In this document: positions 23,663 to 30,998 of the stretch, in pieces | Position numbering within the stretch: position 1 is the stretch's first letter | Layout: each line of letters begins with the position of its first letter | NCBI GenBank assembly: GCA_002361615.1 | Contig: DETK01000008.1 | Location: 19,095-53,566, forward strand | Direction: 5' to 3' | From: Bacteroidales bacterium UBA3290 | GTDB lineage: Bacteria > Bacteroidota > Bacteroidia > Bacteroidales > UBA932 | Length of the DNA: 34,472 bases | Notes under the pieces: model-generated | The model's database searches: none | Told to the model about the DNA's origin: nothing | What the model saw: only the letters and a program-made list of their open reading frames with translations | Made by a program: the position numbers and the translations under genes

Positions 23663-24955
23663 ATGAACACCTCCATCCGCAAATTGTTCCTCTGCCTGCT
23701 TCTCGCGCTGATGCCGGAGATGTTGCTCTTCGCCCAGGAAGACCATCAGTGGGCCAAACAAGATGTTCTTTCCGAGCCTTCCCGCTGGGGCGGAACCTTC
23801 GGCGTCTATCCCGAGGGACAGCCTCTTCCGCCCCGTCCTCCGAAGGGATACAAGCCTTTCTACATCAGCCATATGGGTCGACACGGCTCTCGCTTTGTCG
23901 ACGGATCGCAGTTCTATCCGAAGATGTATTCGATTTGGAAGACGGCCGATGAGAAGGGGCTGCTGACCCCGGAAGGAAAGAAGTTTTTCGAGGCTTATGC
24001 CGAGGTCTATCCCAAAATGCTCTATCACGAAGGGATCCTGACCCTCAAGGGCCAGCGGCAGCACCGGCAGATCGCCAGCCAGATCTACCGGAACTACCCG
24101 GAGATCTTCAAGGGAAAGACCAACCTGGTGGCCCTCTCCACAGAGTCTTCGCGCGTAATCGTGAGCATGCTCTGCTGCCTGGACGAACTCTCCGACCTGG
24201 ACCGCGACCTCACCATCCAGGTGGATTATGGCCGCCCCTACTATGCCATGCTCATTCCGGAGAGCCATTCCAACCCGAACTACAAGGCCATGGAACCCTT
24301 TACCGAAGAAGCCCGGGCCCGGTACGAGCAATTTGCCAAGGCTGTCTTTGACGAAGAAGGCGTGATCGGGCGCTGGTTTACTTCGACCGAGGGCATCGGG
24401 ATCGACGATTCCTTCATGTACGACATGATGCAGCTGGTGTCTGACAGCGAGAACCTCGATTTCCCTGTCCCTGCTGCCCTCACGGAAGTATTTACGCCTG
24501 AAGAACGCTATGCGATCTGGCGGGTCCAGAACTACAGCGACTATATGTATACGGGCGTGGCGCCCGGCGTGGACCGCCGCCGCTTCCTGGAGATGTCCGT
24601 CGCGGCGAAGGATATCATCGACCGCTTCGAAGAGGACCTCTCGAACGGAGTCTCCATCCGGATGCGTTTCTCACACGACACAGCCCTGGCGCCCCTGATC
24701 TCCTACCTCGGCGTAAACGGGATGGACGCAATGATCTCCGACCCCTACGACGTGGAAAAGGTCTGGCGGAGCTACGACATCCCGATGGCCTGCAACTTCC
24801 AGCTGGTATTCTTCCGCAGCAAGAAGGCGCCGGACGAGATTCTGGTCCAGGCGCTTCTCAACGGTTTCTGCGCTTCGCTGCCGCTTCCCGAAGTAGCCCC
24901 CGGCTTCTACCGCTGGAGCGATTTCAAGGCAAAATTCGACAAACTGGCTATTTAG
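23663..24955 (+). CDS. histidine acid phosphatase (histidine-type phosphatase)
   Basis: A secreted 430-residue branch-2 histidine phosphatase; relatives include phytases and multiple inositol polyphosphate phosphatases. A Sec signal ends near FAQ (residue 25). RHGSR at 73-77 supplies the phosphorylated His74, and His338-Asp339 in RFSHDTALAPL is the proton-donor pair (HD type, rather than the HAE of typical inositol-polyphosphate phosphatases). It lies 12 bp downstream of the second Tat paralogue. Its place among glycosidases suggests phosphorylated sugars or phytate as substrate, which is inferred. Confidence 0.9.
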   Translation: MNTSIRKLFLCLLLALMPEMLLFAQEDHQWAKQDVLSEPSRWGGTFGVYPEGQPLPPRPPKGYKPFYISHMGRHGSRFVDGSQFYPKMYSIWKTADEKGLLTPEGKKFFEAYAEVYPKMLYHEGILTLKGQRQHRQIASQIYRNYPEIFKGKTNLVALSTESSRVIVSMLCCLDELSDLDRDLTIQVDYGRPYYAMLIPESHSNPNYKAMEPFTEEARARYEQFAKAVFDEEGVIGRWFTSTEGIGIDDSFMYDMMQLVSDSENLDFPVPAALTEVFTPEERYAIWRVQNYSDYMYTGVAPGVDRRRFLEMSVAAKDIIDRFEEDLSNGVSIRMRFSHDTALAPLISYLGVNGMDAMISDPYDVEKVWRSYDIPMACNFQLVFFRSKKAPDEILVQALLNGFCASLPLPEVAPGFYRWSDFKAKFDKLAI

Positions 24956-24962
24956 CAGAGCT

Positions 24963-25334
24963 ATGAAAAGATTGCTGACAACCCTCCTGACCGTCTTGCT
25001 TGCCGGAACGCTTTCCGCCCGGGATGCGAAAGTGGCCGTAGTGATGAGCAAGACTTCGTATGGTATTGACGAGAGTGAGACCGGCTCGGCCGGCAAGGCC
25101 TGGACAGCCGTGTCGAACCTGGCCGGCCTTCCGTATGAAAGCTGTTTGTCGATGATCTCAAGTCAGAAGCACTGGACGCCTATTCCCTCCTGGTCCTCTC
25201 CCAATGCCTTCCGGCTGGCCAATGCGGACGTACCTTTCACGAAAGAGGGCTATAACGACCTGGGCTGGACCCTCCACGTCACGGACGACGAAGCCCCTGC
25301 GCATCACTCATTCCTCAGATTCTCGAAATTCTAG
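24963..25334 (+). pseudogene. remnant of a secreted protein gene with two frameshifts
   Basis: An open frame of 123 codons with a good signal peptide (MKRLLTTLLTVLLAGTLSA) and a plausible first 60 residues ending LAGLPYES. From about 25143 to 25205 this frame turns into unlikely sequence, while the +1 frame reads LFVDDLKSEALDAYSLLVL then SQCL, which looks like genuine protein. The original frame then resumes with RLANADV. The simplest reading is a 1-base loss near 25142 and a compensating gain near 25208, plus loss of the C-terminal part, since the product is short. It might still make a small secreted peptide. The family was not recognised. Confidence 0.55.
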
Positions 25335-25337
25335 CTT

Positions 25338-26927
25338 ATGAAAAAGACTTGTATCCTGGCCCTCTGCCTGCTGTTCCTGGGTGTCGAAATCCAAGCCCAG
25401 GAGCAAGTGTTCAGTATGCTGCCCGGAGAGAAGTGGTGGGGTGCCGCTACGGACCTGGGCGTCCGGATGCCCTTCGATGCCTCCACCGAGTTCAGTTTCG
25501 ACCTGGCCCGGCAGAACTTCAACAACCAGACGACCCCGCTGCTGCTCTCCGACAAAGGCAGGTACATCTGGTGCGATGCTTCTTTCTCCGCCACCATTTC
25601 CGGCGGGGAGATCCGGATCGCGCCGCATCACGGCGGCTCCGTAACTTGCGTTCAGGCAGGGGCAACGCTCCGGGAGGCTTTCCTGGCCGCTTCCAAGGCT
25701 CACTTCCCGCCCAGCGGGAAGATTCCGCCTGAGATGTTCCTCAACAAGCCCCAGTACAACACCTGGATCGAACTGGTTTACGACCAGAACCAGGCAGACG
25801 TGCTCAAGTATGCGCACGGGATCGTGGACAACGGTTTCCCTCCGGGCATCCTGATGATCGACGACAACTGGCAGAAATACTACGGCAGCACGGAGTTCCG
25901 TCCGGACCGATTCCCTGATCCGAAGGGGATGGTGGACGAGCTTCACGCCCTGGGATTCAAGGTGATGCTGTGGATCTGTCCTTTCGTCTCCCCGGACAGC
26001 CAGGAATACCGGATGCTCCGCCGGAAGGGCTATCTGGTGATGGATGCCGAACGCGACCGCCCTGCCATCCTGGACTGGTGGAACGGACTGAGCGCCTGCT
26101 ACGACCTGAGCAATCCGGATGCCTATGCCTATTTCAAGGGAACGCTGACCGCCTTGCAGGAGCACTACGGCATCGACGGGTTCAAATTCGACGCCGGGGA
26201 TCCGGAGCGGTATCTGGAGGAAGACACCCGTCCTTTCGACGGGAAGTCCTTCGACACCGACCAGACCATGCTCTGGGCCAAACTGGGACTGGAATTCCCC
26301 TACAATGAGTTTCGTGCCTGCTGGCGGATGGGCGGCGATGCCCTGGTCCAGCGCCTCGGCGACAAGTCCTACTCCTGGCAAGCTGTCTTCAGCCTGGTTC
26401 CGGACATGATTGCGGCCGGTATGCTGGGACACATCTACACGTGTCCCGATATGATCGGCGGCGGGGAATTCGGCAGTTTCCGGAACGTGGACCAGGCCAA
26501 AATGGATCAGGACCTCATCGTCCGCTCCTGCCAGATCCACGCCCTGATGCCCATGATGCAGTTCTCCGTGGCTCCCTGGCGGGTCCTGGATGCAGAACAT
26601 CTGGCCATCTGCCTGAAATATGCCCGCCTGCACGAAGAGCTGGGCCCTTACCTGGTGGAACAGGCGAAGATCGGGGCGCAGACCGGCGAACCGATTGTCC
26701 GGAACATGGAGTATGCTTTCCCCGGCCAGGGCTTTGAGACCTGCATCGACCAGTATATGCTGGGCGACCGCTATCTGGTAGCACCGATGATGACGCCGGG
26801 CACTTCCCGGACAGTACGCCTTCCGAAGGGTCGCTGGCAGGACGAGAACGGCAAAGTTTACAAAGGCGGGAAAACCTATCAGCTGGATGTCCCGATCGAC
26901 AGGGTCCCCCGCTTTACCCGGAAATAA
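25338..26927 (+). CDS. glycoside hydrolase family 31 enzyme
   Basis: A secreted GH31 alpha-glycosidase-type enzyme of 529 residues, with a Sec signal ending at IQAQ (about 20). The barrel starts near PQYNTWIELVYDQ. Asp285 in GIDGFKFDAGD is the expected nucleophile, a GDKSYSWQ segment (about 358) provides the candidate acid/base, and PDMIGGGEFGSF is the late family motif. It is shorter than classical alpha-glucosidases because the N-terminal sandwich is reduced to about 120 residues, as in the sulfoquinovosidase-like and YicI-short branches. It closes the 20530-26927 operon. Substrate is not decided by sequence. Confidence 0.88.
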   Translation: MKKTCILALCLLFLGVEIQAQEQVFSMLPGEKWWGAATDLGVRMPFDASTEFSFDLARQNFNNQTTPLLLSDKGRYIWCDASFSATISGGEIRIAPHHGGSVTCVQAGATLREAFLAASKAHFPPSGKIPPEMFLNKPQYNTWIELVYDQNQADVLKYAHGIVDNGFPPGILMIDDNWQKYYGSTEFRPDRFPDPKGMVDELHALGFKVMLWICPFVSPDSQEYRMLRRKGYLVMDAERDRPAILDWWNGLSACYDLSNPDAYAYFKGTLTALQEHYGIDGFKFDAGDPERYLEEDTRPFDGKSFDTDQTMLWAKLGLEFPYNEFRACWRMGGDALVQRLGDKSYSWQAVFSLVPDMIAAGMLGHIYTCPDMIGGGEFGSFRNVDQAKMDQDLIVRSCQIHALMPMMQFSVAPWRVLDAEHLAICLKYARLHEELGPYLVEQAKIGAQTGEPIVRNMEYAFPGQGFETCIDQYMLGDRYLVAPMMTPGTSRTVRLPKGRWQDENGKVYKGGKTYQLDVPIDRVPRFTRK

Positions 26928-26928
26928 G

Positions 26929-26973
26929 TGTAAAGAATCTTTACAGGGTGTAAGGAGTCTTTACGGTTTTACA
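26929..26973 (+). promoter_or_regulatory. tandem TGTAAAG-nnn-CTTTACA operator-like sites
   Basis: A perfect 7-3-7 inverted repeat TGTAAAG-AAT-CTTTACA (26929-26945), then a near copy TGTAAGG-AGT-CTTTACG (26949-26965) whose centre is exactly 20 bp away, then a half-site TTTTACA (26967-26973). The 20-bp phasing places both on one face of the helix. They sit about 65 bp upstream of the sigma-54-like element at 27021 and may be enhancer sites of the regulator encoded next. A role as an operon-end hairpin is possible, but there is no U-run. Confidence 0.6.
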
Positions 26974-27020
26974 AGAGCACGTAATAGAATAAACCATTGA
27001 AACATAAGATATTGCATATC

Positions 27021-27036
27021 TGGAACGGCTTTTGAT
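27021..27036 (+). promoter_or_regulatory. sigma-54-like -24/-12 element of the two-component operon
   Basis: TGGAACGGCTTTTGAT matches TGGCACG-N4-TTGCW at all but two fixed positions (C to A in the -24 box, GC to GA in the -12 box), with correct spacing. No TAnnTTTG box is found between 26928 and 27067. Transcription would start near 27048, about 20 nt before the ATG. Confidence 0.5.
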
Positions 27037-27067
27037 TTCCGTGCGGGCGAAAAAAAATGATTTGACA

Positions 27068-28516
27068 ATGGCTTCAAAAGTTGGAAAAATACTGGTCGTA
27101 GATGACAATCTGGGGATCCGGCGGACGCTGGAGATCCTCCTGCCTGTGCATTTTGCCCAGGTCAAGACGATTCCTTCGCCTGCGACCCTGGTCTCGTCGC
27201 TCGATCAGTTCCGGCCGGACGTGGTGCTGCTGGACATGAACTTCAATACTTCGGTCAACACCGGCAACGAAGGCTTGTACTGGGCGGGAGAAATCAAGAA
27301 AATGGTGCCGGAAGTCGAAGTGGTGCTGTTCACCGCCTACGCCGACATCCAGTTGGCCGTGGAGGGAATGAAGCGCGGCGCATTCGATTTCATCGTAAAG
27401 CCCTGGAACAACGACAAACTCATCGAGGTGCTCACCGCAGCCCGCGACAAGGCCCGCAAGGCGCTGGGCAGGGATGCCCGGTCAAAGCCGGGCACCGCAG
27501 GCACCGCGGGCGTCAATCCCGACTCGACCGGAAATCTTATGTACTGGGGGTCTTCCAAACCTATGACCGCCATCCGCAAGACCCTCGAAAAGATCGCGCC
27601 GACCGACGCTACGGTGCTCATTACCGGGGAGAACGGTACCGGCAAGGACGTGTTGGCACGGGAGATCCACGCCCACAGCCTCCGAAGCGAAAAACCGATG
27701 GTTGCGGTGGATGCCGGGGCCATTACGGAGACGCTCTTCGAGAGCGAACTCTTCGGACACGTGAAAGGCGCTTTCACGGATGCGCATACCGACCACGTGG
27801 GCAAGTTCGAGCAGGCCGACGGCGGCACGCTCTTCCTCGATGAGATCGGCAACATTCCCCTGCACTTGCAGGCCAAACTGCTGCGGGTGATCCAGAACCG
27901 CAGCGTGGTGCGTGTGGGCGGCTCACAGGCCATTCCGGTCAATATCCGCCTGATTTGCGCCACCAACATGGATCTGGGTGCGATGGTCCGCGAAGGCCGG
28001 TTCCGGGAAGACCTGTACTACCGCATCAATACCGTACACATCGCCCTTCCCCCGCTTCGGGAGCGCAGGGAAGATATCGCTCCGCTCTCGCAGATGTTCC
28101 TGGAGCGCTTCGCCGAGAAATATCATCGTCCGTTGACCGGCATGACGCCGGAGGCGGCGCAACTGCTGACCGAGGGTTACTGGAGCGGCAACATCCGCGA
28201 ACTGCAGAACTGCCTCGAGAAGGCGGTCATCCTGTCGGACGGCCGCGAACTGACGGCAAAAGACCTCCAACGGGATGCTGGAACCAAGTCCGGAGCGCCG
28301 GGTGCAACGCCTTCCGGCATTTCGGGCTTTACCCGGACCCGGGCGCAGCAAGAGGTGCGACCGGAGGGAGCAAATCTCCTCCGTGACGAGGCCGAAGAGG
28401 AACGCCGCGTCCGCGAGGCGATGGAAAGCACCGGGGGCAACATCTCCGCAGCAGCCAAAATGCTGGGCGTAAGCCGCCCGACGTTATACGCAAAACTGAA
28501 GAAGTACGGCCTATGA
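27068..28516 (+). CDS. NtrC-family response regulator, sigma-54 activator
   Basis: A 482-residue regulator with three domains. The receiver (about 1-125) has phosphoacceptor Asp56 in VVLLDMNF and Lys in FIVKPW. The AAA+ domain (about 160-400) has Walker A GENGTGKD (187-194), GAFTDA (234-239) where most relatives have GAFTGA, Walker B GGTLFLDEIGN and FREDLYYRINT. A Fis-type HTH ends the protein (GGNISAAAKMLGVSRPTLY). The start is ATG 27068; an in-frame TTG at 27032 lies inside the promoter element. Both interdomain linkers contain palindromic-repeat sequence (27473-27498 and 28316-28341). It overlaps the kinase gene by ATGA. It probably activates itself and the downstream efflux genes. Confidence 0.92.
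   Translation: MASKVGKILVVDDNLGIRRTLEILLPVHFAQVKTIPSPATLVSSLDQFRPDVVLLDMNFNTSVNTGNEGLYWAGEIKKMVPEVEVVLFTAYADIQLAVEGMKRGAFDFIVKPWNNDKLIEVLTAARDKARKALGRDARSKPGTAGTAGVNPDSTGNLMYWGSSKPMTAIRKTLEKIAPTDATVLITGENGTGKDVLAREIHAHSLRSEKPMVAVDAGAITETLFESELFGHVKGAFTDAHTDHVGKFEQADGGTLFLDEIGNIPLHLQAKLLRVIQNRSVVRVGGSQAIPVNIRLICATNMDLGAMVREGRFREDLYYRINTVHIALPPLRERREDIAPLSQMFLERFAEKYHRPLTGMTPEAAQLLTEGYWSGNIRELQNCLEKAVILSDGRELTAKDLQRDAGTKSGAPGATPSGISGFTRTRAQQEVRPEGANLLRDEAEEERRVREAMESTGGNISAAAKMLGVSRPTLYAKLKKYGL
27473..27498 (+). repeat. palindromic repeat inside the regulator gene, receiver-AAA+ linker
   Basis: GATGCCCGG, loop TCAAAG (one extra A), CCGGGCACCG: a degenerate forward copy of the 26-bp family. It is translated within RDARSKPGTAG, in the linker between receiver and AAA+ domain, where an insertion would be tolerated. 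Confidence 0.6.
28316..28341 (-). repeat. palindromic repeat inside the regulator gene, AAA+-HTH linker
   Basis: A degenerate reverse-orientation copy matching about 20 of 26 family positions, read as GISGFTRTR in the linker between AAA+ domain and HTH. Its reading frame is the same as that of the reverse copy at 30321-30346 (LIPGLTGD). Confidence 0.5.
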
Positions 28517-29394
28517 CCTTCACCCTCTGGCATATCGTGGGAGCCTGCGTCATCGTCGCCATCGTGGCGGCGGTGATTGCCATCCTCCGGACACGCCAGA
28601 AAGACATCAAGAAGGTGGCCTATATGATGGATGCGATGGAAGACGGAGAACTCAATTTCCGCTTCCGGGATAAGAACAAGTTCAACCGCACGCTGAACCG
28701 GATCCGCACCATCTTCGAAAAGCAGCGCCAGGCACACGAGCAGGATTCCTGGACGAAACTCATCCGCGTGCTGACGCACGAGATCATGAATACCGTCTCC
28801 CCCATCGCCTCGCTCTCCGATGCGATGGCCAAGTCGGTCGATGAGCAGGGTCACAGCGAACTGGACATCAAGGCCGGACTCGAGACCATCTCCGATTCCT
28901 CCAAGAACCTGATCGACTTCGTGCAGACCTACCGCCAACTGTCCGGTGTGGCAAAGCCCATCCGCAAGGCGCTGGACCTGCAGGAGTTGATGGACAGTGT
29001 CATCAGCCTCAACAGCGAATTCGCCGCCTCCTGCGGCGCCGGATGCGTCTATCGGCCGGAAGAGCCCGACCTGATGATCTATGCCGACGAGGGCCAGATT
29101 TCCCAGATCCTGATCAATCTGATCAAGAACGCCCTGCAGGCCGGAGCAAAGCACATTGACATCAGTGCCCGGATGGGCAAGGACGACGACGTCATCATCC
29201 AGGTTGCCAACGACGGCGAACCCATTCCCGCCTCCGCGCAGGAACAGATCTTCATCCCCTTCTTCACGACGAAACAAGAAGGTTCCGGCATCGGCCTTTC
29301 GCTGGCCCGCCAGATCATGCGGCAGCACAACGGCAGCATTGACCTGGTCCGCAGCGACGATCGGCAGACCGTCTTTGAACTCCGGTTCCGCTAG
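28513..29394 (+). CDS. minimal NtrB-like sensor histidine kinase
   Basis: A 293-residue kinase with one N-terminal transmembrane helix (about 8-26), essentially no extracytoplasmic domain, a short linker (DGELNFRFRDKNKFN) and then the transmitter. His89 in LTHEIMNTVSPI is the phosphorylated His. The ATPase domain shows N-box INLIKNALQAG, VANDGEPIP, the F-box FIPFFTTK and GSGIGLSLARQIM. It probably phosphorylates Asp56 of the preceding regulator, to which it is coupled by an ATGA overlap. Without a periplasmic sensor it likely responds to the membrane or to a partner protein, possibly the exporter itself. Confidence 0.92.
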   Translation: MTFTLWHIVGACVIVAIVAAVIAILRTRQKDIKKVAYMMDAMEDGELNFRFRDKNKFNRTLNRIRTIFEKQRQAHEQDSWTKLIRVLTHEIMNTVSPIASLSDAMAKSVDEQGHSELDIKAGLETISDSSKNLIDFVQTYRQLSGVAKPIRKALDLQELMDSVISLNSEFAASCGAGCVYRPEEPDLMIYADEGQISQILINLIKNALQAGAKHIDISARMGKDDDVIIQVANDGEPIPASAQEQIFIPFFTTKQEGSGIGLSLARQIMRQHNGSIDLVRSDDRQTVFELRFR

Positions 29395-29405
29395 GGACGG
29401 AAAAC

Positions 29406-29450
29406 TGTAAAGTGTAAAGCCGAAAGTGTAAAGCATTGTAAAGCTTTACA
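29406..29450 (+). promoter_or_regulatory. TGTAAAG cluster upstream of the efflux operon
   Basis: TGTAAAG occurs at 29406, 29413, 29427 and 29437, the last fused to CTTTACA to give a 14-bp palindrome (29437-29450). This is the same 7-mer as in the operator-like sites at 26929-26973. The palindrome centre is about 66 bp upstream of the sigma-54-like element at 29509, nearly the distance seen upstream of the regulator gene. Confidence 0.5.
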
Positions 29451-29458
29451 CTTTTTTT
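29423..29458 (+). terminator. A/T-rich hairpin with T-run after the kinase gene
   Basis: AAAGTGTAAAGC (29423-29434) pairs with GCTTTACACTTT (29443-29454) over an 8-nt loop and runs into seven T. It can end the regulator-kinase transcript. It overlaps the TGTAAAG cluster, so the same DNA may have both roles. Confidence 0.65.
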
Positions 29459-29508
29459 ATCGGGTGGTCGAAATGGTTTCTATCTCTATATCAGCGTGTT
29501 AAATCTTT

Positions 29509-29524
29509 TGGCATGGCGGATGTA
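29509..29524 (+). promoter_or_regulatory. sigma-54-like -24/-12 element of the efflux operon
   Basis: TGGCATGGCGGATGTA fits the -24 box TGGCAYG fully and the -12 box partly (ATGTA for TTGCW), with correct spacing. No TAnnTTTG box lies between 29460 and 29565. The leader would be about 30 nt and includes an unusual strong Shine-Dalgarno AAGGAG (29553-29558) before the ATG at 29566. Confidence 0.45.
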
Positions 29525-29565
29525 CGTATTCGCGTACAGAATTATCGATCATAAGGAGAAACACG

Positions 29566-30960
29566 ATGATACAGCGAATGTTCTTATTATTGACCTGGAT
29601 GGTTTCCGTGGTATTTGCTGCCAGCGGGCAGCAGATGCCCGGTCAGGCCGGACAGGACGCGAAAGTGATGACCCTCAGGGATTGCATGACATATGCCATC
29701 TCCCATTCGACGAAGATGAGGATCCAACAGGCCGAGATCGGTGATGCCCAGGTGGCACGCCGCAACGCCGTGCTCAAGGCCTTTACGCCGACGGTCAACG
29801 CAAGTACCTACGCCTACTACAACTTCGGCCGCAGCATCGACCCGGAAACGAATATCTACGTCACGGAGACCTCGTTCCACAACGGATATTCCCTGGGAGC
29901 GGGCATCACGCTCTTCGACGGATTCAACGCCGTCAACAACCTGAAAATCTCCAAGACGGCCCTGGCTATTGGCCAGACGCAGGAGAAACAGGTGGAGGCC
30001 GATATTTGTCTGGCCGTGATGGAGGCCTACTACAATGTGGTCTATTACAAGCGTTTGAGTGACATTTACGCGGCGCAGGCCGTTACGGCCGAAGCCACGC
30101 TCGGCAAGTTCCAAAAGCAGGAGGAAATCGGGCAGAAGAGCCACGCCGACGTGGTGCAGGCCGAAGCCGACCTGGCCGACCGGCAGTACGATGCCATCAA
30201 TGCCGAAAATTATTACAAAGACCAGCTCGCCAAACTCGCCGACCTGATGTTCTGGCCCGTGGAAGATGAGCTGCACATCGATACCGGGATGCCTGGTGAA
30301 GCCGGGCATGACGCTTCATCCCTCATCCCCGGCTTGACCGGGGATCCCGCCTCCGACGATGTTGTCAGCTATGCTTTGGAAAACAATCCAGGCGTAAAGA
30401 TCGCCGGCTGGAACGTCGACAACGCGCGCCGCGAGCTATCCACGGCCCGCTGGCAACTGCTGCCGAGCCTGAGCCTGAATGCCGGCTGGAGTACAAGCTA
30501 CTTCAATTATCCCGGACAGCAGCTGCAGATTGACCCGTATATCGACCAGCTGCGCAACCACCAGGGCGAGTACATCCAGTTCTCGATGTCGATCCCCATC
30601 TACAACCGGCTGCAGGGCCACGACAACATTGCCCGCAAGCGGAATGCGCTCAAGAAGATGACGGCTCAGTATGACCAGAAGCGCCGCGATGTGGAGAGCG
30701 AAGTCCACCGGGCCGTGCAGGACCGCGACGGCGCGGAGGCCGCCTGGCTGCAGGCGCAGAAGAAACGGTGCGTGCAGGAAGAATCCTATCGCCTGAACGC
30801 CAAAAAGATGGACCAGGGCCTGATCTCCTCGCTCGAGTACCAGACCGCCACCAACAACTTCCTCAAGGCCCAGGCCGATGAGATGAACTCCCTGTTCAAG
30901 TATCTCATCAAGCAGGCGGTGGTCCGCTATTACAATGGAATAGAATACATCAACCAATAA
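29566..30960 (+). CDS. TolC-family outer-membrane efflux protein
   Basis: A 464-residue outer-membrane channel protein for the exporter encoded downstream. A signal peptide (MIQRMFLLLTWMVSVVFAASG) is followed by the two TolC half-repeats, starting with MTLRDCMTYAISHSTKMRIQ and DDVVSYALENNPGVKIAGWNV (the first broken here only for reading). Both are the OEP start pattern followed by long helices and a YSxxxxGxG-type strand pair. Three palindromic repeats are in frame: one at the mature N-terminus (QMPGQAGQDA) and an inverted pair between the halves (GMPGEAGHDA, LIPGLTGDP). The start is favoured by AAGGAG upstream. The HlyD-like gene follows after 38 bp. Confidence 0.92.
   Translation: MIQRMFLLLTWMVSVVFAASGQQMPGQAGQDAKVMTLRDCMTYAISHSTKMRIQQAEIGDAQVARRNAVLKAFTPTVNASTYAYYNFGRSIDPETNIYVTETSFHNGYSLGAGITLFDGFNAVNNLKISKTALAIGQTQEKQVEADICLAVMEAYYNVVYYKRLSDIYAAQAVTAEATLGKFQKQEEIGQKSHADVVQAEADLADRQYDAINAENYYKDQLAKLADLMFWPVEDELHIDTGMPGEAGHDASSLIPGLTGDPASDDVVSYALENNPGVKIAGWNVDNARRELSTARWQLLPSLSLNAGWSTSYFNYPGQQLQIDPYIDQLRNHQGEYIQFSMSIPIYNRLQGHDNIARKRNALKKMTAQYDQKRRDVESEVHRAVQDRDGAEAAWLQAQKKRCVQEESYRLNAKKMDQGLISSLEYQTATNNFLKAQADEMNSLFKYLIKQAVVRYYNGIEYINQ
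29634..29659 (+). repeat. palindromic repeat in tolC gene, N-terminal copy
   Basis: Matches the family at about 23 of 26 positions, forward orientation, starting GATGCCCGGTCAG. It is translated as QMPGQAGQDA immediately after the predicted signal-peptide cleavage region, in the same frame as the forward copy at 30288. Confidence 0.65.
30288..30346. repeat. inverted pair of palindromic repeats in tolC gene
   Basis: A forward copy (30288-30313, stem ATGCCTGG with CCGGGCAT, then GACG) and a reverse copy (30321-30346, stem ATCCCCGG with CCGGGGAT) are separated by 7 bp. Together they encode about 20 residues (GMPGEAGHDA, SS, LIPGLTGDP) between the two TolC halves. Base changes in the stems are compensatory, so the hairpins are preserved. 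Confidence 0.75.
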
Positions 30961-30969
30961 AAAAAAAGA

Positions 30970-30995
30970 GGTTCCGGGGCAAGCCCGGAATGACG
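30970..30995 (+). repeat. palindromic repeat between tolC and hlyD-like genes
   Basis: TTCCGGG (30972-30978) pairs with CCCGGAA (30984-30990) over loop GCAAG, followed by TGACG. It fills most of the 38-bp gap and ends 3 bp before the next start codon, so its hairpin would sit in the ribosome-loading region. A possible ATG at 30990 is part of the repeat. Confidence 0.8.
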
Positions 30996-30998
30996 ATT

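Noticed and set aside
27032..27067. Upstream TTG start for the response regulator
   Set aside because: It lies inside the -12 element, and the ATG at 27068 begins directly before the receiver domain.
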